This document shows, one piece after another, positions 1-7,148 of a DNA stretch of 15,347 bases. The notes under the pieces are model-generated. The model did no database searches. It had not been told where the DNA came from and saw only the letters and a list, made by a program, of their open reading frames with translations. Position numbers and translations under genes: made by a program. The stretch is from the NCBI GenBank assembly GCA_003522945.1, contig DPHR01000013.1:1026-16372 (forward strand). The letters are read 5' to 3'. The stretch comes from Clostridiales bacterium (GTDB taxonomy: Bacteria > Bacillota > Clostridia > Oscillospirales > Oscillospiraceae). Each line of letters opens with the position of its first letter. Within the stretch, counting starts at the first letter, position 1.

Positions 1-3
1 CAG

Positions 4-89
4 CTCCCCTGTTAGGGGAGCCAAGTTAGAATTCCGATAACCTACCTGCCTCCCCTAACAGGGGAGGTGGCTTTTGCCGCAGGCAAAAG
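4..89. repeat. Cluster of short palindromes (REP-like intergenic repeat)
   Basis: Three perfect hairpins lie in a row. Bases 4-20 form ctcccct/gtt/aggggag, 49-67 form cctcccct/aac/aggggagg, and 71-89 form cttttgcc/gca/ggcaaaag. The second hairpin is the reverse complement of the first, including its loop, so the unit 4-67 is itself a large inverted repeat. This style of C4/G4 palindrome is seen as a dispersed intergenic element in Oscillospirales genomes (family knowledge, not checked here). No gene is visible in it. The segment may continue to the left of the window. Confidence 0.6.
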
Positions 90-117
90 ACGGAGAGGTT
101 TTCTTCCGCTTTATCGC

Positions 118-147
118 AAACGAAGCCCGCCGGAGCGGGCTTCGTTT
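118..147 (-). terminator. Intrinsic terminator hairpin after nrdD
   Basis: A perfect 13-bp stem (118-130 with 135-147) and a 4-nt loop lie 24 nt beyond the nrdD stop codon. Read on the minus strand the last stem bases are TTT, so the U-tract is short and within the stem. Read on the plus strand it is followed by ctatttt. It most likely ends the nrdD transcript and may work in both directions. Confidence 0.7.
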
Positions 148-171
148 CTATTTTGTGCGGGAAAAAGCGGC

Positions 172-2580
172 TTATTCCGCCTTCTGCGCGGTTTCGGCGA
201 GGAGCTTTTTGATCTCGGCCACGCCGTAGTATTTCTCAAAATGCACACCGTCGGAGAGCACGAGCGTCGGCGCGCCTTTGATGCCGTATTCGCGGCAGAG
301 CTCGGGGTGCTCCTCGGCGGTCAGATTCTCGTAGGCATATCCGGCCTTGTCGAGCATCTTCTCAGCCACGCGGCAGTTCGGGCAGGTCGTGCGGGTGAAG
401 AGCTGCGCGGTATGCGCCGCGGAAACGGTGCCGACCTCTTCGGGCTGCATGCCGTGGGCGACGGTGCCGTCGCCGCAGCAGGCCTCGTGGCGGTGGATGC
501 CGCCGGTGAAGTGGCTGTGGCCGATGTTGTACTCCTTGCGGTCCTTGAACTCCTGCACCTTGCCGTCGTTCCAGTTCTGCACGGGACGGTAGTAGCCGGT
601 GATGCGGCTCCAGACCTCGGTGTCCTTGCCGCACTTGGGGCAGGTGAAGTGCTCGCCGGTAATGTAGCCGTGGTCGTGGCAGACGGAGTACGTCGGGCTC
701 ATCGTGTAGTACGGCAGCTTGTAGTTCTCGGCGATCTTGCGCACGAGATCGGCGGCGGCGCGCCAGTCGGGCAGCTTTTCGCCGAGGAAGGCGTGGAACA
801 CCGTGCCGGAGGTGTACAGCGTCTGGAGATCGTCCTGAATATCCAGCGCGGAGAAAATATCCTCCGTGTAGCCCACGGGCAGGTGAGAGCTGTTGGTGTA
901 GTACGGGGTGCCGTTCATGTTGGCGGTGATGATCTCGGGGTAGCGGTTGCGGTCGTGCTTGGCGAGACGGTAGGACGTGCTCTCCGCCGGGGTCGCTTCC
1001 AGGTTGTAGAGATCGCCGTACTTTTCCTGATAATCGCTCAGCCGCTCGCGCATGTGGTTGAGAACGGCCTTGGTGAACTCCAGCGCCTCGGGATCGGTGA
1101 GGTCCTTGTGCAGCCAGCGGGCGTTGAGGCACGCCTCGTTCATGCCGACGAGACCGATCGTGGAGAAGTGGTTCTCAAAGGTGCCGAGATAGTACTTCGT
1201 GTAGGGATAAAGCCCGGCGTCGAGGAGCTTGGTGATAACGGTGCGCTTGGTCTTGAGCGAGCGGGCCGCGATGTCCATCATGTGGTCGAGCCGCTGGTAG
1301 AACTCGTCCTCGGTTTTGGAGAGATAGGCGATGCGCGGCATGTTGATCGTCACGACGCCGACCGAGCCGGTGCTCTCGCCGGAGCCGAAGAAGCCGCCGG
1401 ATTTCTTGCGCAGCTCGCGCAGATCCAGCCTCAGACGGCAGCACATCGAGCGCACGTCGCTCGGCTCCATGTCGGAGTTGATGTAGTTGGAGAAGTACGG
1501 CGTGCCGTACTTGGCGGTCATCTCAAAGAGAAGGCGGTTGTTCTCGGTCTCGCTCCAGTCAAAATCCTTGGTGATGGAGTAGGTCGGGATCGGGTACTGG
1601 AAGCCGCGGCCGTTGGCGTCGCCCTCGGTCATGATCTCGATGAACGCCTTGTTCACCATGTCCATTTCCTTCTGGCAGTCGCCGTAGGTGAAGTCCTGCT
1701 CCTTGCCGCCGACGATCGCGGGCAGATCGCGCAGGTCGGCCGGGACGGTCCAGTCGAGCGTGATGTTGGAGAACGGCGCCTGCGTGCCCCAGCGGGACGG
1801 CGTGTTCACGCCGAAGATGAACGACTGGATGCACTGCTTGACTTCCTTCTGGGAGAGCTTGTCCACGCGCACGAACGGCGCGAGATACGTGTCGAACGAG
1901 GAGAACGCCTGCGCGCCCGCCCATTCGTTCTGCATGATGCCGAGGAAGTTGACCATCTGGTTGCACAGCGTGCTCAGATGGCTCGCCGGGGTGGAGTTGA
2001 TCTTGCCCGGAATGCCGAGACCCTGCTGGATGAGCTGCTTCAGGCTCCAGCCGGCACAGTAGCCGGTGAGCATGCTCAGATCGTGCAGATGCAGATCGCC
2101 GTTGCGGTGGGCGTTGGCGATCTCTTCGTCGTACACCTCGCTCAGCCAGTAGTTGGCGGTGATCGCGCCGGAGTTCGAGAGAATGAGACCGCCGACGGAG
2201 TAGGTGACGGTGGAGTTTTCCTTCACGCGCCAGTCGTTGATCTTGAGATAGTTATCAACGGTCTTCTTATAGTCGAGCACCGTGTCGCTCACGGCGCGGA
2301 GATTCTCGTGCTGCTTGCGGTAGAGAATGTACGCCTTGGCAACGTTCTCGTAGCCGCCGCGGGAGAGGACGCTCTCAACGCTGTCCTGGATATCCTCGAT
2401 GTGGATGAGCTCGTCGGTGATCTTCGGCTGGAAATCCGCCGTGACCATAACGGCCAGAAAATCGATGACGCTCTGGTTATAATTGGTTTCGGTGGCGTCG
2501 AACGCCTTTTTCATCGCGTTGGCGATCTTGCTGATCTCAAAGTCAACGATCCTGCCGTCGCGCTTCACAACCCGGTACAT
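172..2580 (-). CDS. nrdD: Anaerobic ribonucleoside-triphosphate reductase with C-terminal redoxin domain
   Basis: Class III ribonucleotide reductase, which reduces ribonucleoside triphosphates to dNTPs in oxygen-free cytoplasm using a glycyl radical. The 802-residue protein starts with an ATP-cone (about 1-95; VVKRDGRIVDF), followed by the ten-stranded barrel core with a C380-C381 pair. The glycyl-radical loop RITGYYRPVQNW has its Gly at 662. Just before it lies a metal-binding segment with C634, H635/H637, C647 and C650. Typical NrdD proteins end soon after the glycyl loop, near 690-720 residues. Here a His/Cys-containing linker (about 685-725) leads to a glutaredoxin/NrdH-like domain (about 726-800; FTRTTCPNC, cysteines 733 and 736, and GAPTLVLSDG). 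The start is fixed by GGAGGA just upstream of the ATG. The gene has its own promoter with NrdR-like boxes. NrdD identity is very secure; that the redoxin is the electron donor is inference. Confidence 0.97.
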   Translation of the reverse strand: MYRVVKRDGRIVDFEISKIANAMKKAFDATETNYNQSVIDFLAVMVTADFQPKITDELIHIEDIQDSVESVLSRGGYENVAKAYILYRKQHENLRAVSDTVLDYKKTVDNYLKINDWRVKENSTVTYSVGGLILSNSGAITANYWLSEVYDEEIANAHRNGDLHLHDLSMLTGYCAGWSLKQLIQQGLGIPGKINSTPASHLSTLCNQMVNFLGIMQNEWAGAQAFSSFDTYLAPFVRVDKLSQKEVKQCIQSFIFGVNTPSRWGTQAPFSNITLDWTVPADLRDLPAIVGGKEQDFTYGDCQKEMDMVNKAFIEIMTEGDANGRGFQYPIPTYSITKDFDWSETENNRLLFEMTAKYGTPYFSNYINSDMEPSDVRSMCCRLRLDLRELRKKSGGFFGSGESTGSVGVVTINMPRIAYLSKTEDEFYQRLDHMMDIAARSLKTKRTVITKLLDAGLYPYTKYYLGTFENHFSTIGLVGMNEACLNARWLHKDLTDPEALEFTKAVLNHMRERLSDYQEKYGDLYNLEATPAESTSYRLAKHDRNRYPEIITANMNGTPYYTNSSHLPVGYTEDIFSALDIQDDLQTLYTSGTVFHAFLGEKLPDWRAAADLVRKIAENYKLPYYTMSPTYSVCHDHGYITGEHFTCPKCGKDTEVWSRITGYYRPVQNWNDGKVQEFKDRKEYNIGHSHFTGGIHRHEACCGDGTVAHGMQPEEVGTVSAAHTAQLFTRTTCPNCRVAEKMLDKAGYAYENLTAEEHPELCREYGIKGAPTLVLSDGVHFEKYYGVAEIKKLLAETAQKAE

Positions 2581-2654
2581 AGTCTTCCTCCATATATTTC
2601 TTTAATTTTAATCAAAGTAACGCGCGCCGCATGTCCTGCCCGCCGCGCTCCATT

Positions 2655-2683
2655 ATCATATCATCGAGTCTTGACGGTGTCAA
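2655..2683 (-). promoter_or_regulatory. Promoter of nrdD
   Basis: Read on the minus strand: a perfect -35 TTGACA (2678-2683), a 17-bp spacer, then -10 TATGAT (2655-2660) preceded by TGA, an extended -10. Transcription should start near 2648, leaving a leader of about 67 nt before the nrdD ATG. The -35 hexamer lies inside the first NrdR-like box, which fits repression by occlusion. Confidence 0.85.
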
Positions 2684-2693
2684 TATATAGTGT
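2678..2693 (-). promoter_or_regulatory. NrdR box-like operator, proximal
   Basis: The 16-mer matches the NrdR consensus acaCwAtATaTwGtgt at 13 of 16 positions by my count, including the whole central CwAtATaTwG core. It covers the -35 element of the nrdD promoter. NrdR is the Zn-finger/ATP-cone repressor of ribonucleotide reductase genes in most bacteria (family knowledge). The nrdR gene itself is not in this window. Confidence 0.8.
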
Positions 2694-2719
2694 TTGATTT
2701 TTATTATTTGTTTCTTTTA

Positions 2720-2735
2720 CCACTAAATATAGTGC
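2720..2735 (-). promoter_or_regulatory. NrdR box-like operator, distal
   Basis: A second 16-mer with 13 of 16 matches to the NrdR consensus and the inner palindrome cacta/agtg. Its centre lies 42 bp from the centre of the proximal box, four turns of B-DNA, so both boxes face the same side of the helix. Paired boxes in phase are the usual NrdR arrangement. It sits between the end of nrdG and the nrdD promoter. Confidence 0.78.
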
Positions 2736-2765
2736 CGCCGCCCCGAAAACGGCGGGGCGGCGGCA
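2733..2765 (-). terminator. GC-rich hairpin after nrdG (possible terminator or attenuator)
   Basis: A 13-bp stem (2733-2745 with 2753-2765), almost all G/C, with a 7-nt loop lies 19 nt past the nrdG stop. There is no U-run after it on the minus strand: the distal NrdR box follows directly. It could stop or pause nrdG transcription, stabilise the nrdG 3' end, or allow read-through into nrdD. Confidence 0.5.
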
Positions 2766-2784
2766 TATATTGCGGAGACGGGGA

Positions 2785-3480
2785 TCAGTCCATGCCGCGG
2801 ATCTCGGCCTTCGGTATGGCGGGCAGCAATATCGCCCGGAACGACTCCATCTCCTCGCGCGTGAAGGCGGCGCAGCCGCCGGAGATCACGTCGCCGGAAT
2901 CCTTGAATGCCTGAAGGAAATACTTCTCGTTCCCCGGCAGCCACGCGGCGATATCGGCAAAATCCTCCGCCGAGTGCAGGCCGCGCACGACCGTTGTGCG
3001 GAATTCAAAATCGGTATCGCCGTCCATGAGCATCCGGGCGCACTCCTCTACGGCGGCCAGGCCGGGACGCAGCGTGCCGGTGACGGCGGAATAGTTCTCC
3101 CGCCCGGCTTTGATGTCCATGGCGACATAGTCGGCGAGCTTTTCGCTCAAAATGGCGCGGAGCATGGCGGGGTTCGTGCCGTTCGTATCGAGCTTCACGG
3201 CAAAACCGAGAGCTCTGATCTTCCGCAGAAACTCCGGCAGATCGCGCTGCAGCGTCGGCTCGCCGCCGGTGACGGCAACGCCGTCGAGCAGCCCCTTCCG
3301 GTGGGCGAGGAACGAGAAGATCTCCTCCTCCGGGATCACCGGCTGGCTCTCGGGCTCGAGCACGAGCGAGGCGTTGTGGCAGAAGGGACAGCGCCACGGG
3401 CAGTGCGCGGTGAACACCGTGCAGGCGGTATGACCCGGGTAGTCGAGCAGCGTTAATTTCTGCAAACCGTGAATGACCAT
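2785..3480 (-). CDS. nrdG: Anaerobic ribonucleotide reductase activating protein (radical SAM)
   Basis: Radical-SAM activase that uses a 4Fe-4S cluster and S-adenosylmethionine to place the glycyl radical on NrdD. The 231-residue protein carries the CxxxCxxC cluster motif at C27, C31 and C34 (HCPWRCPFCHN) and the GGEP SAM-binding motif at 72-75. The N-terminal GLQKLTLLDYPG is typical of the long NrdG/pyruvate-formate-lyase-activase-like branch. The frame is open upstream to 3612, but the ATG at 3480 has GGAGGG at ideal distance and begins exactly where the family does. It lies upstream of nrdD with a 204-nt gap; the more common order is nrdD then nrdG. It has its own promoter, in which I see no NrdR box. 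Confidence 0.95.
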   Translation of the reverse strand: MVIHGLQKLTLLDYPGHTACTVFTAHCPWRCPFCHNASLVLEPESQPVIPEEEIFSFLAHRKGLLDGVAVTGGEPTLQRDLPEFLRKIRALGFAVKLDTNGTNPAMLRAILSEKLADYVAMDIKAGRENYSAVTGTLRPGLAAVEECARMLMDGDTDFEFRTTVVRGLHSAEDFADIAAWLPGNEKYFLQAFKDSGDVISGGCAAFTREEMESFRAILLPAIPKAEIRGMD

Positions 3481-3506
3481 ATCTTGCCCTCCTTTTGCCG
3501 AACGAT

Positions 3507-3535
3507 ACAATATCATGTATGAGCCCGGATTGCAA
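3507..3535 (-). promoter_or_regulatory. Promoter of nrdG
   Basis: On the minus strand: TTGCAA (3530-3535), a 17-bp spacer, then TATTGT (3507-3512) preceded by TGA (extended -10). It gives a short leader of roughly 20 nt before the GGAGGG site. It is divergent from the promoter at 3572. Confidence 0.65.
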
Positions 3536-3571
3536 TTGGCAAATACGGCGAAAAAACGCGCCGCGCCGCGC

Positions 3572-3600
3572 TTGACAGAAAGCGCGCGCCTTTTTATACT
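3572..3600 (+). promoter_or_regulatory. Promoter of the THEP1/PIG-L operon
   Basis: Perfect -35 TTGACA (3572-3577), 17-bp spacer, -10 TATACT (3595-3600). Transcription should start near 3607, about 29 nt before the ATG at 3636. The surrounding sequence is GC-rich, so this match stands out. Confidence 0.85.
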
Positions 3601-3635
3601 CAAAGAGAACAAAACGGGCGAAATGGAGAAGAATT

Positions 3636-4160
3636 ATGAGTGCGTTTTTTCTGACCGGCGCGGTGCAGACCGGCAAAAGCACGGCCATCCGCCGCTTTTT
3701 CTGTGCAAATTCTGCGCTCCGGCGGGGCGGTTTTCTCACCGTGAGCATCCCGACGGGGACCGGATTTGACGTTTTCATCGTCCCGCCCGTGTGGACGGAG
3801 TGCGATCTCACGCCGGACGCCCTCGTCGGGCGGCGCGGCGGCGCTTACGAAAAGCACCCGGAGCATTTTGACGGCCGCGGCTGCGCGCTGCTCGCGGAGC
3901 GGGAATGCGACGTTATCCTCATGGACGAGCTCGGGCGCATGGAGCTGGACGCGCACGCATTCCGCGCCGCGGTGCTCGCGGCGATACATTCCGGCACACC
4001 GGTGCTCGGCGTCATCAAGCCGGAGCATAATGCGTTTCTGGACGAGGTGCGCGCGCAGAGCGGCGTGGAGCTTTTCCCGCTTACGATAGAAAACCGCGAG
4101 GAAGCCCCCGCGGCGATCGCGGCGTGGTATGCGCGTGCTTCGCGCGAAAAGCGGGCATAA
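3636..4160 (+). CDS. THEP1-type nucleoside-triphosphatase (DUF265-like)
   Basis: Small P-loop NTPase of 174 residues. It has Walker A GAVQTGKST at 8-16 and a Walker B-like segment VILMDELGRMEL at 93-104, close to the 'DEIG.ME' signature of the THEP1/NTPase_1 family, which hydrolyses NTPs in vitro and has no firmly known role. Length fits the family (about 170-190). The start has GGAGAA at 3625-3630. The gene has its own promoter, and its stop lies 13 nt before the next start, so the two are probably one operon. The neighbour does not reveal the substrate. Confidence 0.85.
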   Translation: MSAFFLTGAVQTGKSTAIRRFFCANSALRRGGFLTVSIPTGTGFDVFIVPPVWTECDLTPDALVGRRGGAYEKHPEHFDGRGCALLAERECDVILMDELGRMELDAHAFRAAVLAAIHSGTPVLGVIKPEHNAFLDEVRAQSGVELFPLTIENREEAPAAIAAWYARASREKRA

Positions 4161-4173
4161 TGCGGCAGGGGGG

Positions 4174-6108
4174 ATGAGCTTGGAGAAAAAGTATACACTG
4201 TGGGACGTCCTCTGCCGGATCGTGCAGAGCGTCTTTCTTGCCGCGGAGATCACGGTTCTCGCCGACCTGCTGTTCGCCGCGGGGGAGAAGCCTCTGCCGC
4301 GCGCGGCGTTCTGGGGGCTGTTTCTTGCCGCAGCGGCGGCGCTCTCGCTCTGGCGGGGGTTCACGCGAAAGGGGCGGCGCATCGTATTCCTTTCCATAGC
4401 GGGCGCGGCCGTCCTCTCGGCGCTCGCGCTCTTCGCCGCGTGGAGCGCCGCGGCGCCGAAAACGGCGTACGAAGCGCCGGAGACGGAGCCGAAAGCGATC
4501 TTTTCCGAAAAGCGCGTGCTCGCCGTCGTGCCGCACGAGGACGACGATCTCAATCTCCTGAGCGGAGTGACGGGGCAGTTCACCGATGCCGGGAGCGAGG
4601 TGTACGTTGTGTTCGTCTCGACCGGCGACGCCGCCGGATTGGGGGAGAAGCGCGTATACGAGGCGATCAACGCGCTCTCGCTCGACGGCGTGCCGGAGGA
4701 GAATATCATCTTCCTCGGCTACGGCGACAGCATCCCGGATGACGGGATACACATTTATAATGCAGCGCCAAACGCCGTGACGCCGTCGCTGAGCGGGCGG
4801 ACGGAGACACACGCCGCGCCGAACCACGAAGCGTACCGCGAGGGGACGCCGTATACGCGCGAAAACCTGCTCGGCGATCTGCGCAGCGTGATCGAGGAGA
4901 TCCGCGCCGACGTGATCTTCTGCGTGGATTATGATGAGAACATCGACCACCGCGCGGTGACGATGTTTTTCGATGAAGCGCTCGGCGAAATACTGACCGC
5001 TGCGCCGGACTACGACCCGCTCGTGCTCAAGGGCTTTACCTACTCCACGGCGTTCCACGCCCCGACGGACTTTTACGATTCCGTGAATCTGCTCTCCACG
5101 GTAAACCCTGACGGGGAGCGCATGGAAAACGGTGTGTTCCGTTGGGACGCGCGCGTGCGCCTGCCGATGGACGGTCGCGCTCTTTCGCGCTCGATCACAG
5201 AATGCCGGAGCTTTGCCGTTTCAAGAGAATACGAAAGCCAGATGCTCTGGCGCATCGCGCCGCGCATCATCAACGGCGATAAGGTGTTCTGGCAGCGATG
5301 CACCGGCTCGCTTCTGTACGGCGCGGCGGTGCGTGTATCGTCCGGCAGCGGCGCGGAGCTTACGGACTTCCGGCTGCTCCACTCGGAGGACCTTGCCGGA
5401 AGGGAGCTGCCGTACAGCGCCGTGTGGACGCCGGAGAGCGGCGACACCGCGCGCGAGGCGGAGTTCACGTTTCCCGCCGCGGACGTGACGGAGGTGCGGC
5501 TTTACGATAACCCCTCGCCGGAGGATAACGTCCTCGCCGCGGAGATCGTGTTCCCGAGCGGGAACCGGTACGCCGTCGGCACGCTCGACCCCGCCGGTAC
5601 GGTGGTGCCGGTGGACGAGCCGGACTGCGAGGGCTTCACCGTCCGGCTGCAGGAAACGGAGGGCGAGCACGCGGGACTTACCGAAGCGGAGGCGTATTCC
5701 GGCGAGCACGATGTAATGCCGCCGCTTATAAAGCTCACAGACGGGGACGGAAATTTCATCTACGACTACCGGCTCTCCCGCGGGGAGACGGAGGCGGTGC
5801 TCTCGCTCTACGCCCTGAGCGCGAGCGATGATTTGACCGGCTATACCGTGACCTGCGAGGGCGAGGGCTGCGCCGCGGCGGTCCGGGACGGCGCGCTTTC
5901 CGTGACCTGCCCGCGCGGAAAGAGCTGCACCGTCACGGTGACGGACGAAACGGGTACGCTTTCGGACAGCGTATACGTTGCGCACGAGACCGCTTCCATT
6001 CGCTTTGTCAGCGCGATAGAGAGCTATTGCGCGAACGGCATCCCGAAAACGAACCTCTATTCTCTCGCCGTGCATTACTACAAACACTTCATCCTCGGCT
6101 GGGAATAA
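4174..6108 (+). CDS. Membrane-anchored PIG-L/LmbE-family deacetylase-like protein
   Basis: Predicted Zn-dependent N-acetyl-sugar deacetylase of the PIG-L/LmbE superfamily, about 644 residues. Three hydrophobic segments at about 11-37, 43-60 and 69-90 anchor it in the membrane. The catalytic domain (about 114-300) begins with VLAVVPHEDDDLNLL (120-125 PHEDDD in place of the usual HPDDE) and has NIDHRAV with H259 as likely metal ligand. Residues about 375-510 resemble a discoidin/galactose-binding beta-sandwich and about 535-602 an Ig-like domain, so the large C-terminal part probably faces outward and binds glycans; these two domain calls are inference. Start choice: the ATG at 4174 directly abuts AGGGGGG, so a TTG at 4180, 6 nt after it, is an alternative; an ATG at 4129 would overlap the upstream gene. 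The substrate is unknown. Confidence 0.85.
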   Translation: MSLEKKYTLWDVLCRIVQSVFLAAEITVLADLLFAAGEKPLPRAAFWGLFLAAAAALSLWRGFTRKGRRIVFLSIAGAAVLSALALFAAWSAAAPKTAYEAPETEPKAIFSEKRVLAVVPHEDDDLNLLSGVTGQFTDAGSEVYVVFVSTGDAAGLGEKRVYEAINALSLDGVPEENIIFLGYGDSIPDDGIHIYNAAPNAVTPSLSGRTETHAAPNHEAYREGTPYTRENLLGDLRSVIEEIRADVIFCVDYDENIDHRAVTMFFDEALGEILTAAPDYDPLVLKGFTYSTAFHAPTDFYDSVNLLSTVNPDGERMENGVFRWDARVRLPMDGRALSRSITECRSFAVSREYESQMLWRIAPRIINGDKVFWQRCTGSLLYGAAVRVSSGSGAELTDFRLLHSEDLAGRELPYSAVWTPESGDTAREAEFTFPAADVTEVRLYDNPSPEDNVLAAEIVFPSGNRYAVGTLDPAGTVVPVDEPDCEGFTVRLQETEGEHAGLTEAEAYSGEHDVMPPLIKLTDGDGNFIYDYRLSRGETEAVLSLYALSASDDLTGYTVTCEGEGCAAAVRDGALSVTCPRGKSCTVTVTDETGTLSDSVYVAHETASIRFVSAIESYCANGIPKTNLYSLAVHYYKHFILGWE

Positions 6109-6142
6109 AAAACCTCCCGGCGGACAATTCGTCCGCCGGGAG
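6107..6142 (-). terminator. Intrinsic terminator of the GTPase operon
   Basis: Perfect 12-bp stem (6114-6125 with 6131-6142) and 5-nt loop. On the minus strand it is followed by GGTTTTTTATT, a proper U-tract. It separates two convergent operons. On the plus strand only cttctgcatt follows, so termination of the deacetylase transcript there would be weaker. Confidence 0.9.
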
Positions 6143-6173
6143 CTTCTGCATTATAGAGCGGGGTTTGTTTGAT

Positions 6174-7133
6174 TCAGTAGAACGTCGCAACTTCCTGCTC
6201 CGGCACGTCGCACGGCTCGATGGACACCATGTGCAGCACCGGGCCGGGGCCTTCGTACACGTCCGGCAGAGTGCGGATGTCGATGCGGGCGGTGAGCTTG
6301 TACCAGGCAAGGTTTTTGATCTCTTCCGTATCCGCGGCTTCCGCGGCGAGCGGGATGAAGCGGATATCGTTCGCGCAGCAGGTCATCACGTCGCGCCCGA
6401 AGTAGAAGTATCCCTTCTTCAGACTGCGCGATTTCGTGACCGCCTTGCCCTTGAGAGAGACGGTCTTGTTCCGGTATTTCTCCGGCTGGTCCATAATATC
6501 CTGGAGAAAGATCGCATAGTCCGCGTCGCCGATCTCGCAGACGGGGGCGTTGAGATCGTAGGGGAGGGGGAGCTCAATGTCGTCGTAGCTGATCTTGCCG
6601 TCCGGCGTTTCAAAGGCAATATCGCACCGGCGGTTGATGGCGCGGATGATCTTGTGCGCCTGCATTTTGAGATCCTCGTCGCCCTCGGGGAAGCGGTTGA
6701 GCACCGCCAGCTCGCAGCTCTGGAGCTTGTCTACCATGAGCTGACGCATGTTGTTATTGTAGTTGAGGAACGTGCGCGCGTCGATGAACAGAAATTCCTG
6801 CGCCACGATCCACTCCTTCGGCATGTTCGTATAGAGCGTGTCGAGCGTCCACATGCCGTTGTACTCCACCATGACGTAGGAGCAGCGGTGCTTTTTCAAA
6901 AGCGCCGCGAGATTTTCGGTCGTAAGATCGCTCTCGCTCTCGATCGTCTCGGTGAACACGGTCGGCGCGGCGAACGCTGAGGGATCGTATTCCTCCACGC
7001 CCTCCTCGCACACGAGAAGGAGGATGCGGTCGCCGTTATTAAAGCTCGCGTCTTCGAGTGTCTGCTGGGCGAACTTCGTCTTGCCGGACTCCAGAAAGCC
7101 GGTGAAGAGATATACGGGGACTTGTTTTGCCAT
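6174..7133 (-). CDS. CobW/COG0523-like GTPase fused to DUF1980/TIGR03943-like domain
   Basis: 319 residues. The N-terminal half resembles COG0523 G3E GTPases: P-loop GFLESGKT at 12-19, MVEYNGMW (88-95) at the place of the usual IE.SG, and LNRF (145-148) at the NKxD position. The GCxCC metal motif of COG0523 proteins is absent. The C-terminal third (about 220-319) matches my knowledge of the TIGR03943/DUF1980 (YcgQ-like) domain: YRNKTVSLKGK, then GRDVMTCCANDIRFI with adjacent cysteines 252-253, then WYKLTARIDI. YcgQ/YcgR-type permeases and COG0523 GTPases often share Zur regulons in Firmicutes (established knowledge), so metal handling is likely. It starts 15 nt after the upstream GTPase stop, with AAGGGAG as ribosome binding site inside the junction, and is the last gene of the operon. 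Fusion assignment is by motif recognition only. Confidence 0.82.
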   Translation of the reverse strand: MAKQVPVYLFTGFLESGKTKFAQQTLEDASFNNGDRILLLVCEEGVEEYDPSAFAAPTVFTETIESESDLTTENLAALLKKHRCSYVMVEYNGMWTLDTLYTNMPKEWIVAQEFLFIDARTFLNYNNNMRQLMVDKLQSCELAVLNRFPEGDEDLKMQAHKIIRAINRRCDIAFETPDGKISYDDIELPLPYDLNAPVCEIGDADYAIFLQDIMDQPEKYRNKTVSLKGKAVTKSRSLKKGYFYFGRDVMTCCANDIRFIPLAAEAADTEEIKNLAWYKLTARIDIRTLPDVYEGPGPVLHMVSIEPCDVPEQEVATFY

Positions 7134-7148
7134 GGCTTATTCTCCCTT

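Noticed and set aside
67..2697. Very long plus-strand open frame opposite nrdD (876 codons)
   Set aside because: Its translation is Val/Ala/Arg/Gly-rich low-complexity text with no domain, and it is antisense to an unmistakable NrdD. High GC makes stop codons rare in this frame.
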